Below, in pieces: positions 23,701 to 31,500 of a stretch of 32,872 bases of DNA (the stretch's first letter is position 1; each line of letters begins with the position of its first letter). The DNA is taken from the IMG/VR virus record IMGVR_UViG_3300017773_000069, positions 1 through 32,872 of that record, one strand, 5' to 3'. This DNA comes from a virus. The notes under the pieces are model-generated. The model was not told the origin of the DNA, searched no databases, and was given only the letters and a program-made list of their open reading frames with translations. The position numbers were made by a program, and so were the translations under genes.

Positions 23701-26700
23701 ACAACATTGACAGTTACAGAAACATCTACTTTCAGTGGTGATGTTGATATCAATGCCAATGTTGACATTCAAAATGAACTAATTGTTGATGGTGCAACAA
23801 CACTCGCAAATAATGGTGGAATTACCACGACTGGTGGGGATCTTTATGTTGGTGGTGATTTATATGTTCTTGATGATATTTTCTATGATGAAATTAGTGG
23901 TAGAAATATTGTTATTACAGGTATTGCCACAATAAATCAATTAGAACTAGGACAGGCAAGTGAAACTTTAGTTGGTGTTACTTCTATTGTTGATGAAGAT
24001 AACATGATATCTGATAGTGCCACAGCACTTGCCACTCAACAATCAATTAAAAGATATATCGATGATACTAATGCCGGGCAGTTCCTGAAGTTTTCTGATG
24101 GTGTTTCTATTCCTGGTGGAGGAGGAGGATTTGGTCAAATTAATTTGGCAACAGAGGTATTTCAGGTAAAGGGAACTACAAATGAAGTTAGGACAACTGT
24201 CATAGATGTTAATAGTGAAGGTGGAAATTTAGCTAATCAAATACAAATAGGATTGACAACTGACGTTACAATATCTGGTAATTTTACATCCGGTACTGAT
24301 GTTAATGAAGATGTTATAACTATAAATTCCAAATTTAATTCTGACCTTCTTCCAAATGGAAGTCAAGATATTGGTGCTAGCGATAATAAATGGGCAAATG
24401 TTTATGCCACAACAATTCATTTTGACACTGGTAAGGGTAATAGTGATTCTGCATCAAAATTACAAACACCCAGATTAATTACTCTGGGTGATAATGATGA
24501 TACTTATAGTGCCGGAGTTTCTGATGATATTGTTTCTATCGGAAGAACATTTGATGGATTTCAAAATGTCGGATTCGCACTGTCATTAACAGATACTGGT
24601 GTAACTGGAGGCACCTATGGAGATGCAGATACGGTTCCTAAAATTACTGTCGATGCCAGAGGTAGAATTAGTGTTGCTGAAAATATAACTATATCAAATG
24701 ACAGAAATGTTTCTACGGCAAGTTCTTTAGAAACATCAAGAAACATTGCTGCGACAGGTGACATTGTATGGGATGTTGATTTTAAGGGTCATGAAAATGT
24801 AAGTTCTGGTGCGACTCTGGCAACAGTCAATACAAGCTCCGGAGTTCCACAGGCAGGAGACGATGATGAGGATGCCGGTGGATCATTTGGTAACAGCACT
24901 ACTATTCCAGTAGTCACAATTAATAAAAAAGGATTAGTTACTGCCGTAACAACAGAAAATGTCACGACCGTTCCAAATGCAGTAACTGCAAATAGATTAG
25001 CATCGGCTCAAACAATTACTTTAGGTGATGGCACAGAAGATGATATTATTTCTATCGGAAGAACATTTGACGGGTCTCAAAATGTCGGATTCGCACTTAC
25101 TTTAAAGGATGTTGGTCCTGGTGCAGGAAATTATGGTGGAGAGAATAAATTAATATCACTAGATCTTGATGCTAAAGGAAGAGTTACTGGGGTAACAAGT
25201 ACAGCTATTGATTTTAGTCTTGCAACTGTTGCAACTGCAGATGCTCTAACAGTTTCAAGAAAAATTAAAGCAACGAATGACATCTCATGGGAAGTTGACT
25301 TTAAGGGTGATAGTGACGTTGAAGCTGAAGCAACTTTAAAGACTATTGATACATTACCCAATGACCTCACTGCAGCATTTGGTAGTGACACTCAGATTCC
25401 TAAAGTAAAACTTGATGATAAAGGTAGAGTAATTGAAATCGAAAACGTCGGAGTTGACTTTAATACTGCCACAGTTAATCAATCAAAGAAAATAAAAGTT
25501 ACAGAAAGAGATAATAATTCAAAACATTTTCTCACGTTTATTAGTAGTGACTCAGAACCTCTTCCCACTGCCTATTATGATTTATATGGTGATGATGGAC
25601 TGGAATATAATCCTTCTTCTAACTTATTGAGCGTAGGTAACCTTAGTTTATTTGGAACTAACTTAAATCCTAGTCTTTCGGTAAACGGAAATACACAATT
25701 AAATGGAAATACCACTCTTGGAGATGCTGATAGTGATACAGTAACCTTTACGGCAAAAGTCAACAGTAGTATTCTCCCATCTCATAATGCTGATTCAGAT
25801 ACTGATACTGATGGATTAGATATTGGTGGTGCGGACGACAACTTCCGTGTCGTTTATGCTAAAAAATTTGAAGGTGTTCTCCTTGGTAATTCAGAATCAG
25901 CTTCAAAATTAGATCCTGGTAAAAAAATAAATCTGGGTGGTGATGTAACTGCCACAATGACGGCACCTTTTACTGGTGAATCTGATATTACTCTTAACAC
26001 CACTTTGAGTAGTATATCAGGTTTGACACAAGGACCGTATCCTGGCAATCCTACTTTAGGAGATACAGGACTTGTTCCGACATTTACTGTTGATTCAAAA
26101 GGAAGAATAACTGTGGCAGGTAGTTATACTCCGACACTTCCTTCTAGTAATTTGCAATTAAATGGAAGAAATACAGCTATCTTATTTAATGATAATAATT
26201 CTGTCGGATATGCTGGTGGTTTTAGTGTAATAGAACGCACAAGTGGTGGATTGATTGGTACGACATTTCAAATAGATACTGTCGCTCTTACACCGATAGG
26301 GGGAGGAAATCCAGGAACTCTTCCAGCAATAAGATATCATGGGAAACTTCAAAATTCCACAGTATTAAGAATTTCTGGCAATAACAATCATTATTATGCT
26401 GATGATGGATTTAGTATCCTCTATATGGGAGCAAGATCTGATAATGCTGCTTCTCTTTCAATTTTTTCAGATAATCAAAATTTTGCGAGTCAAATAGAGG
26501 CAGTCAATATTCTTCAAAATGGAAATATTGGATTTGGAGTTGTTCAAACTGATGGATCTGTTGCTGAACATGCTATTCCAGATGATGGTGGAGGTGTCAT
26601 AACCGCAGGTAAAGTAAAGGCAAGAGAGATAGAAGTAACTGGTGATATTAAGGTCACAAATGTTACTGAACTTGCCGGAATTGGTTTTACTAATCTATCT

Positions 26701-27723
26701 GATACCCCAACAACTTATAGTGAATCTAATGGATATTATGTTAAGGTAAGTGGAACTGAATTGGTATTTGATGAACTTACGGCAACTGATATTAATCAAT
26801 CGAGTTTAACAAGTTTCATCAATGGTGCAAATGGATATACTGTCACACAGAATGATGTTACTCAACATCAATCAAGTCTATCCATAGGTGGATCTCAAGT
26901 TACTAATATTCCCACTAGTAATATTACAGATTTCAATACTGATGTAAACAATTTAATTGAATCTAATACTAATATAGATGGAAATAATATTAGTAATTTA
27001 GAAACAATAATTAATAATACAGTTGAAGATACTAATACAACATACGACTTATCAGTTTTATCTGGAACAACTAAAATTAGATTATCGGGAACTAATAGTA
27101 CAAATGATGATGTCGAAATTGCTGCTGGAGGTGGAATATCTGTAACTAGAAATAATTCTGGTAAATTAACAATTACAAATACTGATAAAGGATCTTCTGT
27201 TACGTCAGGACTTCAAAATGGCGATAACGCTCTATTTACATCAATAGAATTGAAAAGAGCCGATGGATCTTTTATTGACTGGAAAAATACTGATGGAGAT
27301 AATGCTGATGATTATGATATTAGACTAGATAATTTTAGTGAATACGTTCTTAACCTTTCAGGTTATGGTGGTAATACTGCTCAATTAAAAGTAGAAGGTA
27401 ATATTACCGCATTTACTTCTGACATTAGACTGAAGACAGATATAGAACCAATTAAAAATGCTCTTGAAAAAGTTCAATCAATTCGTGGATTTACATACTC
27501 TCATAATGAAACTGCCAAAGAATTAGGATTTAAAGATGAAAGAAGATGGTCTGGTGTATCTGCACAAGAAATTGAAAAGGTATTGCCAGAGGCAGTGTTC
27601 CCGGCTCCTGTCGATGATAAGTATTTGACGGTTCAATACGAAAAACTTGTTCCTCTCCTGATTGAAGCGATCAAGGAACTCAAGGAAGAGGTCAATGACC
27701 TGAGGTCTCAGATTGGGGGTTGA
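20722..27723 (+). CDS. Giant tail fibre with S74 self-cleaving chaperone (2333 aa)
   Basis: N-terminal ~90 residues are a non-repetitive adaptor (MAKYFSSSVLSGKRRKPPRD). The shaft has several repeat types: three GGVGI blocks (about 411, 674, 711), an IYHDGTNSYIDNN segment near 445, RW/KW-x-NxxA modules near 735, 1215 and 1703, and six modules with VP-x-I-x-VD-x-KGRI between about 884 and 1800. The end is a Peptidase_S74 intramolecular chaperone: SDIRLK with Ser2233 and Lys2238, GVSAQEIEKVLPEAV, YEKLVPLLIEAIKEL, and a terminal coiled coil. The chaperone trimerises and folds the fibre, then cuts itself off before the Ser, leaving about 2232 aa. Probably host-receptor binding. Confidence 0.9.
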   Translation: MAKYFSSSVLSGKRRKPPRDRIDDQRYRYIGLENAEPDLGDPLVGPSSEGVNPVKSGDQYIIVAVEGFPGERFWIPNQGGLIPGSISVFDETNLVGSLSSITQLDFLGAGVKATTQTVKASTLNLSGNFSFSENQVITQVGNTGVSGIVEFSTTNAGIVTLTNVNGSFNTSGALLQNGAATGVTPSSISIFNDPSIRAQIEVTPEFFSENRQFIFNDNDEFNGALNLTYNQSNNYVGVGTTAATQMLHVQGNLRLTGTVYDTENLPGVDGQLLVKANSGTDPGLKWIDQGSLSVDAAGIRGSVQYHNAAGKIGGASNFVFNDISGVNNVGIGSTLPKVDLDVVGVASITGNLKVGTLNVQGISTYGGNLDINASVDISTNLDVDGTSTFKNPVIITDTTESNNTITGALTVAGGVGIAKTVHIGESLNLLDNKKINIGVGSDLQIYHDGTNSYIDNNTGHLYIRNNVDDDDDGNIYIQAKSGEDGIILNDDGAIELYHNGGNTPKLLTNSGGVEVNGTLTADTFNGTDSSFTDITITVTAYIATADVETLNINTGAAIANINEINAIHTDTDTLNVGIAATISKLKIDNIEIDGNNITAKTGNLVISADGTSFVTIDKLEITDITDFAGANAALIVKGGADIDKKLNVDGVVTFTKDTESTSPTTGGLQITGGVGIAKRLNVAGITSITNTTSSTSSITGAFKVAGGVGILGDLNIGAAVGFGSTALPSVNDHHDFGSSSKRWKNIHAEKFIGTLEGSAEKTDITADSTNTNRFIFLSDISSGSATAFGDTDLIYNPSVNALGIATDRFDSPIGSDNTGKIAVGIVTAHELYGALKGNADTATKLLNAQDFSISGDGTAPTISFDGTQNVPFVFTLNTVNSNVGTFGNSTGTAYAKVSVNSKGLVTAAEHVAINGDEITSGEAKNVAITEQTDSTAKHYIHFGDVINTDLADKTTYDRINVDSAELVYVPNTGVGIGSTAPTTKLDVGGESRTTTLTVTETSTFSGDVDINANVDIQNELIVDGATTLANNGGITTTGGDLYVGGDLYVLDDIFYDEISGRNIVITGIATINQLELGQASETLVGVTSIVDEDNMISDSATALATQQSIKRYIDDTNAGQFLKFSDGVSIPGGGGGFGQINLATEVFQVKGTTNEVRTTVIDVNSEGGNLANQIQIGLTTDVTISGNFTSGTDVNEDVITINSKFNSDLLPNGSQDIGASDNKWANVYATTIHFDTGKGNSDSASKLQTPRLITLGDNDDTYSAGVSDDIVSIGRTFDGFQNVGFALSLTDTGVTGGTYGDADTVPKITVDARGRISVAENITISNDRNVSTASSLETSRNIAATGDIVWDVDFKGHENVSSGATLATVNTSSGVPQAGDDDEDAGGSFGNSTTIPVVTINKKGLVTAVTTENVTTVPNAVTANRLASAQTITLGDGTEDDIISIGRTFDGSQNVGFALTLKDVGPGAGNYGGENKLISLDLDAKGRVTGVTSTAIDFSLATVATADALTVSRKIKATNDISWEVDFKGDSDVEAEATLKTIDTLPNDLTAAFGSDTQIPKVKLDDKGRVIEIENVGVDFNTATVNQSKKIKVTERDNNSKHFLTFISSDSEPLPTAYYDLYGDDGLEYNPSSNLLSVGNLSLFGTNLNPSLSVNGNTQLNGNTTLGDADSDTVTFTAKVNSSILPSHNADSDTDTDGLDIGGADDNFRVVYAKKFEGVLLGNSESASKLDPGKKINLGGDVTATMTAPFTGESDITLNTTLSSISGLTQGPYPGNPTLGDTGLVPTFTVDSKGRITVAGSYTPTLPSSNLQLNGRNTAILFNDNNSVGYAGGFSVIERTSGGLIGTTFQIDTVALTPIGGGNPGTLPAIRYHGKLQNSTVLRISGNNNHYYADDGFSILYMGARSDNAASLSIFSDNQNFASQIEAVNILQNGNIGFGVVQTDGSVAEHAIPDDGGGVITAGKVKAREIEVTGDIKVTNVTELAGIGFTNLSDTPTTYSESNGYYVKVSGTELVFDELTATDINQSSLTSFINGANGYTVTQNDVTQHQSSLSIGGSQVTNIPTSNITDFNTDVNNLIESNTNIDGNNISNLETIINNTVEDTNTTYDLSVLSGTTKIRLSGTNSTNDDVEIAAGGGISVTRNNSGKLTITNTDKGSSVTSGLQNGDNALFTSIELKRADGSFIDWKNTDGDNADDYDIRLDNFSEYVLNLSGYGGNTAQLKVEGNITAFTSDIRLKTDIEPIKNALEKVQSIRGFTYSHNETAKELGFKDERRWSGVSAQEIEKVLPEAVFPAPVDDKYLTVQYEKLVPLLIEAIKELKEEVNDLRSQIGG
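24523..24580 (+). repeat. Direct repeat in the fibre gene, copy 1
   Basis: This 58-bp segment matches 25039-25096 at 54 of 58 positions, exactly 516 bp (172 codons) apart. It encodes DDIVSIGRTFDGFQNVGFA. High DNA identity points to a recent duplication or recombination of a fibre module. Confidence 0.85.
25039..25096 (+). repeat. Direct repeat in the fibre gene, copy 2
   Basis: Second copy, encoding DDIISIGRTFDGSQNVGFA, in frame with copy 1. The sequence between copies is less similar than the copies themselves. Confidence 0.85.
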
Positions 27724-27748
27724 CACCCCTGCCTGGATGCCCTATAAT
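27720..27748 (+). promoter_or_regulatory. Perfect-consensus sigma70-type promoter
   Basis: TTGACA (27720-27725), 17 nt, TATAAT (27743-27748): full consensus with ideal spacing. The -35 overlaps the fibre gene's TGA stop (27721-27723) and is embedded in GGGGT-TG-ACACCCC. Transcription would begin near 27755 and serve the two small genes and the three tRNAs, letting them be expressed early, independently of the late fibre operon. Confidence 0.9.
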
Positions 27749-27777
27749 ATGTGGGTAATCAAGGGAACACCCCTCAC

Positions 27778-27978
27778 ATGAACAGCACCGAAGAGTATCT
27801 GGAAAAGGTTGTCATCGACATCTGTGCCAAGTCCTTCACCCTCTACAGTGACGAAGGCAGCACTCGTATTATTGACTGCGAAACTTCCGAACAATTCATG
27901 AGTGTTTTCCTCCTTGTTCGTGATCGACTTGAAGAGGAGCAAATCAAATACACCGGAGTTTCAGTTTGTCAGGACTAA
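27778..27978 (+). CDS. Small conserved cyanophage protein (66 aa)
   Basis: Start taken at ATG 27778; an in-frame GTG at 27751 is only 3 bases after the -10 box and would be upstream of the transcript. The protein is acidic with TEEYLEKVVIDICAKSFTLY, EQFMSVFLLVRDRL and ending GVSVCQD. It is probably a small alpha/beta fold; two or three cysteines, no membrane segment. It is similar in look to uncharacterised cyanophage proteins. G+C-richer codons than the fibre gene shafts upstream. Function unknown; the strong promoter suggests early expression. Confidence 0.7.
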   Translation: MNSTEEYLEKVVIDICAKSFTLYSDEGSTRIIDCETSEQFMSVFLLVRDRLEEEQIKYTGVSVCQD

Positions 27979-27981
27979 TTT

Positions 27982-28179
27982 ATGGAACAACTAAATAATC
28001 CAACTATTAAATTTTATTCTGTGGAACATTGGGAAAAAAACTGGGAAGAAATGATTAGTAGAGTCGAGAACGGAGAACATATAGGAATAGAGAATGAGAA
28101 TGGAAATAAGGCAGTAATGATACCGGCAGATGATGAACTCATACGAATACATACTGAGTTAAACAACGACGCTCAATAG
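27982..28179 (+). CDS. Phd/YefM antitoxin-like small protein
   Basis: A 65-aa acidic protein with IKFYSVEHWEKNWEEMISR followed by VENGEHIGIENENGNKAVMIP. This follows the Phd/YefM pattern: S-V-x(4)-N-x(3)-L-x-RVE-x-GE-x-I-x-I, then a Gly and a final strand AV-x-IP. In bacteria such proteins neutralise a toxin and repress their operon. No toxin gene is next to it: tRNAs follow on the right. In this setting it could be an orphan antitoxin against a host toxin, or a DNA-binding regulator; both are inference. Lies 3 nt after the preceding small gene. Confidence 0.6.
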   Translation: MEQLNNPTIKFYSVEHWEKNWEEMISRVENGEHIGIENENGNKAVMIPADDELIRIHTELNNDAQ

Positions 28180-28188
28180 TTCATCATC

Positions 28189-28260
28189 GGGAATGTCGCC
28201 TAAAGGTAAAGGCCCTCTGCTTATAACGGAGTGATTTGGGTTCAAGTCCCAACATTCCTA
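28189..28260 (+). tRNA. tRNA-Ile(UAU)
   Basis: Full cloverleaf: acceptor GGGAATG/CATTCCT (one G-U at the end), D stem GCC/GGC, anticodon stem CTCTG/CGGAG with loop CTTATAA (anticodon TAT 28222-28224), 4-nt variable loop, T stem TTGGG/CCCAA with loop TTCAAGT, discriminator A. CCA is not encoded. It reads AUA, a codon frequent in this AT-rich phage. Confidence 0.88.
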
Positions 28261-28263
28261 TTT

Positions 28264-28336
28264 GCTTCCTTAGCAATCTGGTGAATGCAGCAAACTCATA
28301 ATTTGCCTAAGGAGAGTTCGATCCTCTCAGGAAGCA
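28264..28336 (+). tRNA. tRNA with CAU anticodon (elongator Met or Ile2)
   Basis: Acceptor GCTTCCT/AGGAAGC, D stem GCA/TGC, anticodon stem GCAAA/TTTGC with loop CTCATAA (anticodon CAT 28297-28299), T stem GAGAG/CTCTC, discriminator A. The paired G1-C72 and AT-rich anticodon stem exclude an initiator tRNA. CAU may be Met, or Ile if modified to lysidine. CCA is not encoded. Confidence 0.9.
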
Positions 28337-28395
28337 CCTTAAGTTGGTATTCATAGGTAAATGCTTTTATTAGTATTCATTGACTAATACCCTAC

Positions 28396-28480
28396 GCGAG
28401 TATGGTGGAATCGGTAGACACACCAGACTTAAAATCTGTTGACCATCAAGGTCGTGGGAGTTCAAGTCTCCCTACTCGCA
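28396..28480 (+). tRNA. tRNA-Leu(UAA)
   Basis: An 85-nt class II tRNA: acceptor GCGAGTA/TACTCGC, D arm with GGTAGACAC, anticodon loop CTTAAAA (anticodon TAA), long variable arm, T stem GGGAG/CTCCC with loop TTCAAGT, discriminator A. It reads UUA, the preferred Leu codon of the AT-rich structural genes. The 59 bp before it (28337-28395) contain only a weak inverted repeat ATTAGT/ACTAAT. Confidence 0.93.
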
Positions 28481-28495
28481 CTACTTTTAACCTAA

Positions 28496-28505
28496 CTAAA
28501 TAAAA
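28496..28505 (+). promoter_or_regulatory. Late promoter motif CTAAATAAAA
   Basis: CTAAATAAAA, 29 nt before the ATG of the giant structural gene, matching the leftward motif at 7517-7524. It would restart late transcription after the early tRNA unit. Confidence 0.65.
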
Positions 28506-28534
28506 TATAGAAATAGTATAGAAGCAGTAATACA

Positions 28535-31500
28535 ATGCCTCTGAATAAGTTAGAGAACTTTCTTAAGAATGCAGAAGGTCGTATACTATATGTTAGTCCG
28601 GCAGATCTTGACTCTACTGACAGCATATTAAACCAGGGTAATTCCCAAACCAAACCGTTTAAAACTCTGCAGAGAGCACTAATTGAAGCTGCGAGATTTT
28701 CCTATAATGTTGGAAGAAATAACGATACTACAGAAAAAACCACAATTCTTCTCATGCCTGGTGAGCATGAGATTGATAATCGTCCGGGACACACAATACA
28801 AGACGATGGAAGTGGTGCATTTGTATTAAAAACACCTGATGGAAGCACTGTAGGAGATAGTACTTTAAACCTTGAATTAGAGAGCAATTTTGACTTAGCT
28901 CAAGAAGGTAATATTCTTCATAAATTCAATAGTGTGCATGGTGGGGTTATTGTCCCTAGAGGAACTTCTATTGTCGGTCTAGACTTAAGAAAGACAAAGA
29001 TAAGACCTAAATATGTTCCTAACCCAACCGACGATACTGTACCATATTCTGCTCTTTTCAGAATAACAGGTGCTTGCTATTTCTGGCAGTTTAGTATTTT
29101 TGATGGAGATGAATTAGGAAAGGTATACACTGATGACAAAAATTTTGATAATGTAATAAATCAGGTACAACCAACCTTCTCTCACCACAAACTTACTTGC
29201 TTTGAATATGCTGATGGTGTAAATGATGTTGGATCATCAGGTCTTACAGACCTTGATATGTATTATTATAAACTGTCTCGTGCATATAATGCGGCATCCA
29301 ATAGAAATATTCAAGAAAAATTTTTACAGGATGGGGAAGGAACTGGATTGGATGGTTTTGCGAAACAGAGACCGGAATGGGAAATTGTTGGTGCATTTGC
29401 AAATGATCCTATAGTAATTACAAGAATACAATCTGGATCTCTTCCGGGTGTTCCCACCAATCAAATAACAGTTACTACTCAAGGAGCACATAACTTATCT
29501 GTAGGAACTCCAATTAAGATTAAGGGAGTAGGTAGATCAGAATATAATATTTCAACAAAGGTAGCATCAACTGATCCAGTTCGTAATGATAAATTTACTT
29601 ATACACTGCCTGATTTTCCTCTTGATCTTGAAACAGAACCTGCTGTTGATGGTGCCTTAATAACTATCGAAACTGATACGGTTTCTGGTGCCTCACCATA
29701 TATTTTTAATATCTCCTTACGATCTGTATGGGGTATGAATGGAATGCACGCTGATGGTTCTAAAGCATCAGGTTTCCGTTCAATGGTTGTGGCACAATTT
29801 ACCGGTGTCTCACTCCAAAAAGATGATAGAGCTTTTGTAAAATATAATATTAGTTCTAGAAAATATGAAGGTCTTAATCAAGATACAGTAAAAGGAACGA
29901 CACTTGCTTTAGAATCTTCATCTACAAATACTGCTCAGATTTATCATTTAGATTCGGATGCAATTTATAGAAATGATTGGCAGACTATTCATGTTAAGAT
30001 AACAAATGATGCAATCTTACAGATTGTTTCTGTGTTTGCTATTGGATATGCAAAACATTTTGAAGCTAAAAGTGGTGGTGACGCATCAATTACAAACTCC
30101 AACTCCAACTTTGGTCAGTTAGCATTAGTTTCTGATGGATTTAGAAAAGATGCATTTAAGAAAGATGACAATGCATTTATAACTCATATTATTACACCAA
30201 AAGCAATTACAACTGTCGAAGAAGATGTTGAGTGGGTACAACTTAGTGCTACTACTGATGCTAATACTAATAGATTATATCTATTTGGATATGATTCAGT
30301 AAATATCAAACCACCCTCTCTCACACAAGGATTTAGAGTTGGTGCAAGAAATACTGATAAGTTATATGTGAGTATTAATGATGTGGTTTATAAAGCTGAC
30401 ATTAAAATGTCTAATGCCGCAGCATCAAGTGCAAGGAGATCTGTCAATATATCTACGGTTGAAGGAAATACCGGTATTTTTGAATCCTCTTCAGATCATG
30501 GTTTTACGACAGGAGAAAAGGTTATTATTATCGCTGATGATGGTGATTTACCCGAAAAAATTCTTGAACACAAAGTTTACTTTGTCATATCTGGAGGAAC
30601 TTTAACAACTACTCAACTTCAATTAGCATTATCAAAATCTGATGCCGATAATGCTGTTGCGATAAAGAATACTTATATTTCAGATGCAACCAAACTTAAA
30701 GTCATAAGTAGAGTAACAGATAAAGAATCTGGAGATGTAGGACATCCAGTTCAATATGATACCACTAACGGATGGTATATTACAACCAATTCTAATTCTG
30801 ATATTCGTTCTCAAATAGTATTAGGTAATGTCAGCACAAAGACTGAGATATCATTCTTTAAGAGAATTGCTGATACTAGAAGTTTAGATGATAAAATATT
30901 CAAGACAAGAGTATCAATCCCAAAAGAAGTTCAAAATGGAAAGAATATCCAAAATGGATTTATTCTTCAAGAATCTTCTCAGACTGGTGTAAGAACTGAT
31001 GGTGATTTAACCCTTAATAGAACTTTAACTGCATCTGATTTTGCATTTAGTAGAAATCAGAGATTTATTAGTAGTTGTACTTTTAACAATGGAAATGGAA
31101 AAATTACGGTAGTATCAGAACGTCCTCACAATTTACAAACTAATGATTTAGTTAAAATTGATGCAATAAGACATTCTGCAAATACTGAAGGAACTTCTGA
31201 AAAAGGTTATAATGTGGAGGCAAGTGTCACTGTTGTTGACAACATGACATTTACGTATAATGCACCAATAACAATAAGCACACAACCAACTAATGATTTT
31301 ATACTTGATAAAACAACTGTCAGTTCTGCATCATCATTACCTAGATTTACAAGAAAAGATTTAAGATCAAATCTTTATTTCTTCAGAAATGATATAATTT
31401 CAGAATATGATGAAGGTGTAGAAACTGGTGTATATCATGGATATCAATTATTTTCAGATTTTGCTATTCCAGAAGAATTTACTAATAACAAATATAGTCA

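Noticed and set aside
27716-27730. GGGGT/ACCCC hairpin as terminator of the fibre operon
   Set aside because: No T run follows and the loop is very short; it is better explained as part of the promoter.
27751-27777. GTG 27751 as the start of the 66-aa gene
   Set aside because: It starts 3 bases after the -10 box, upstream of or at the transcription start; the ATG at 27778 is preferable.
28337-28395. Decayed fourth tRNA between the CAU and Leu tRNAs
   Set aside because: Only a 6-bp inverted repeat is present; no T arm (GTTC) or acceptor pairing can be found.
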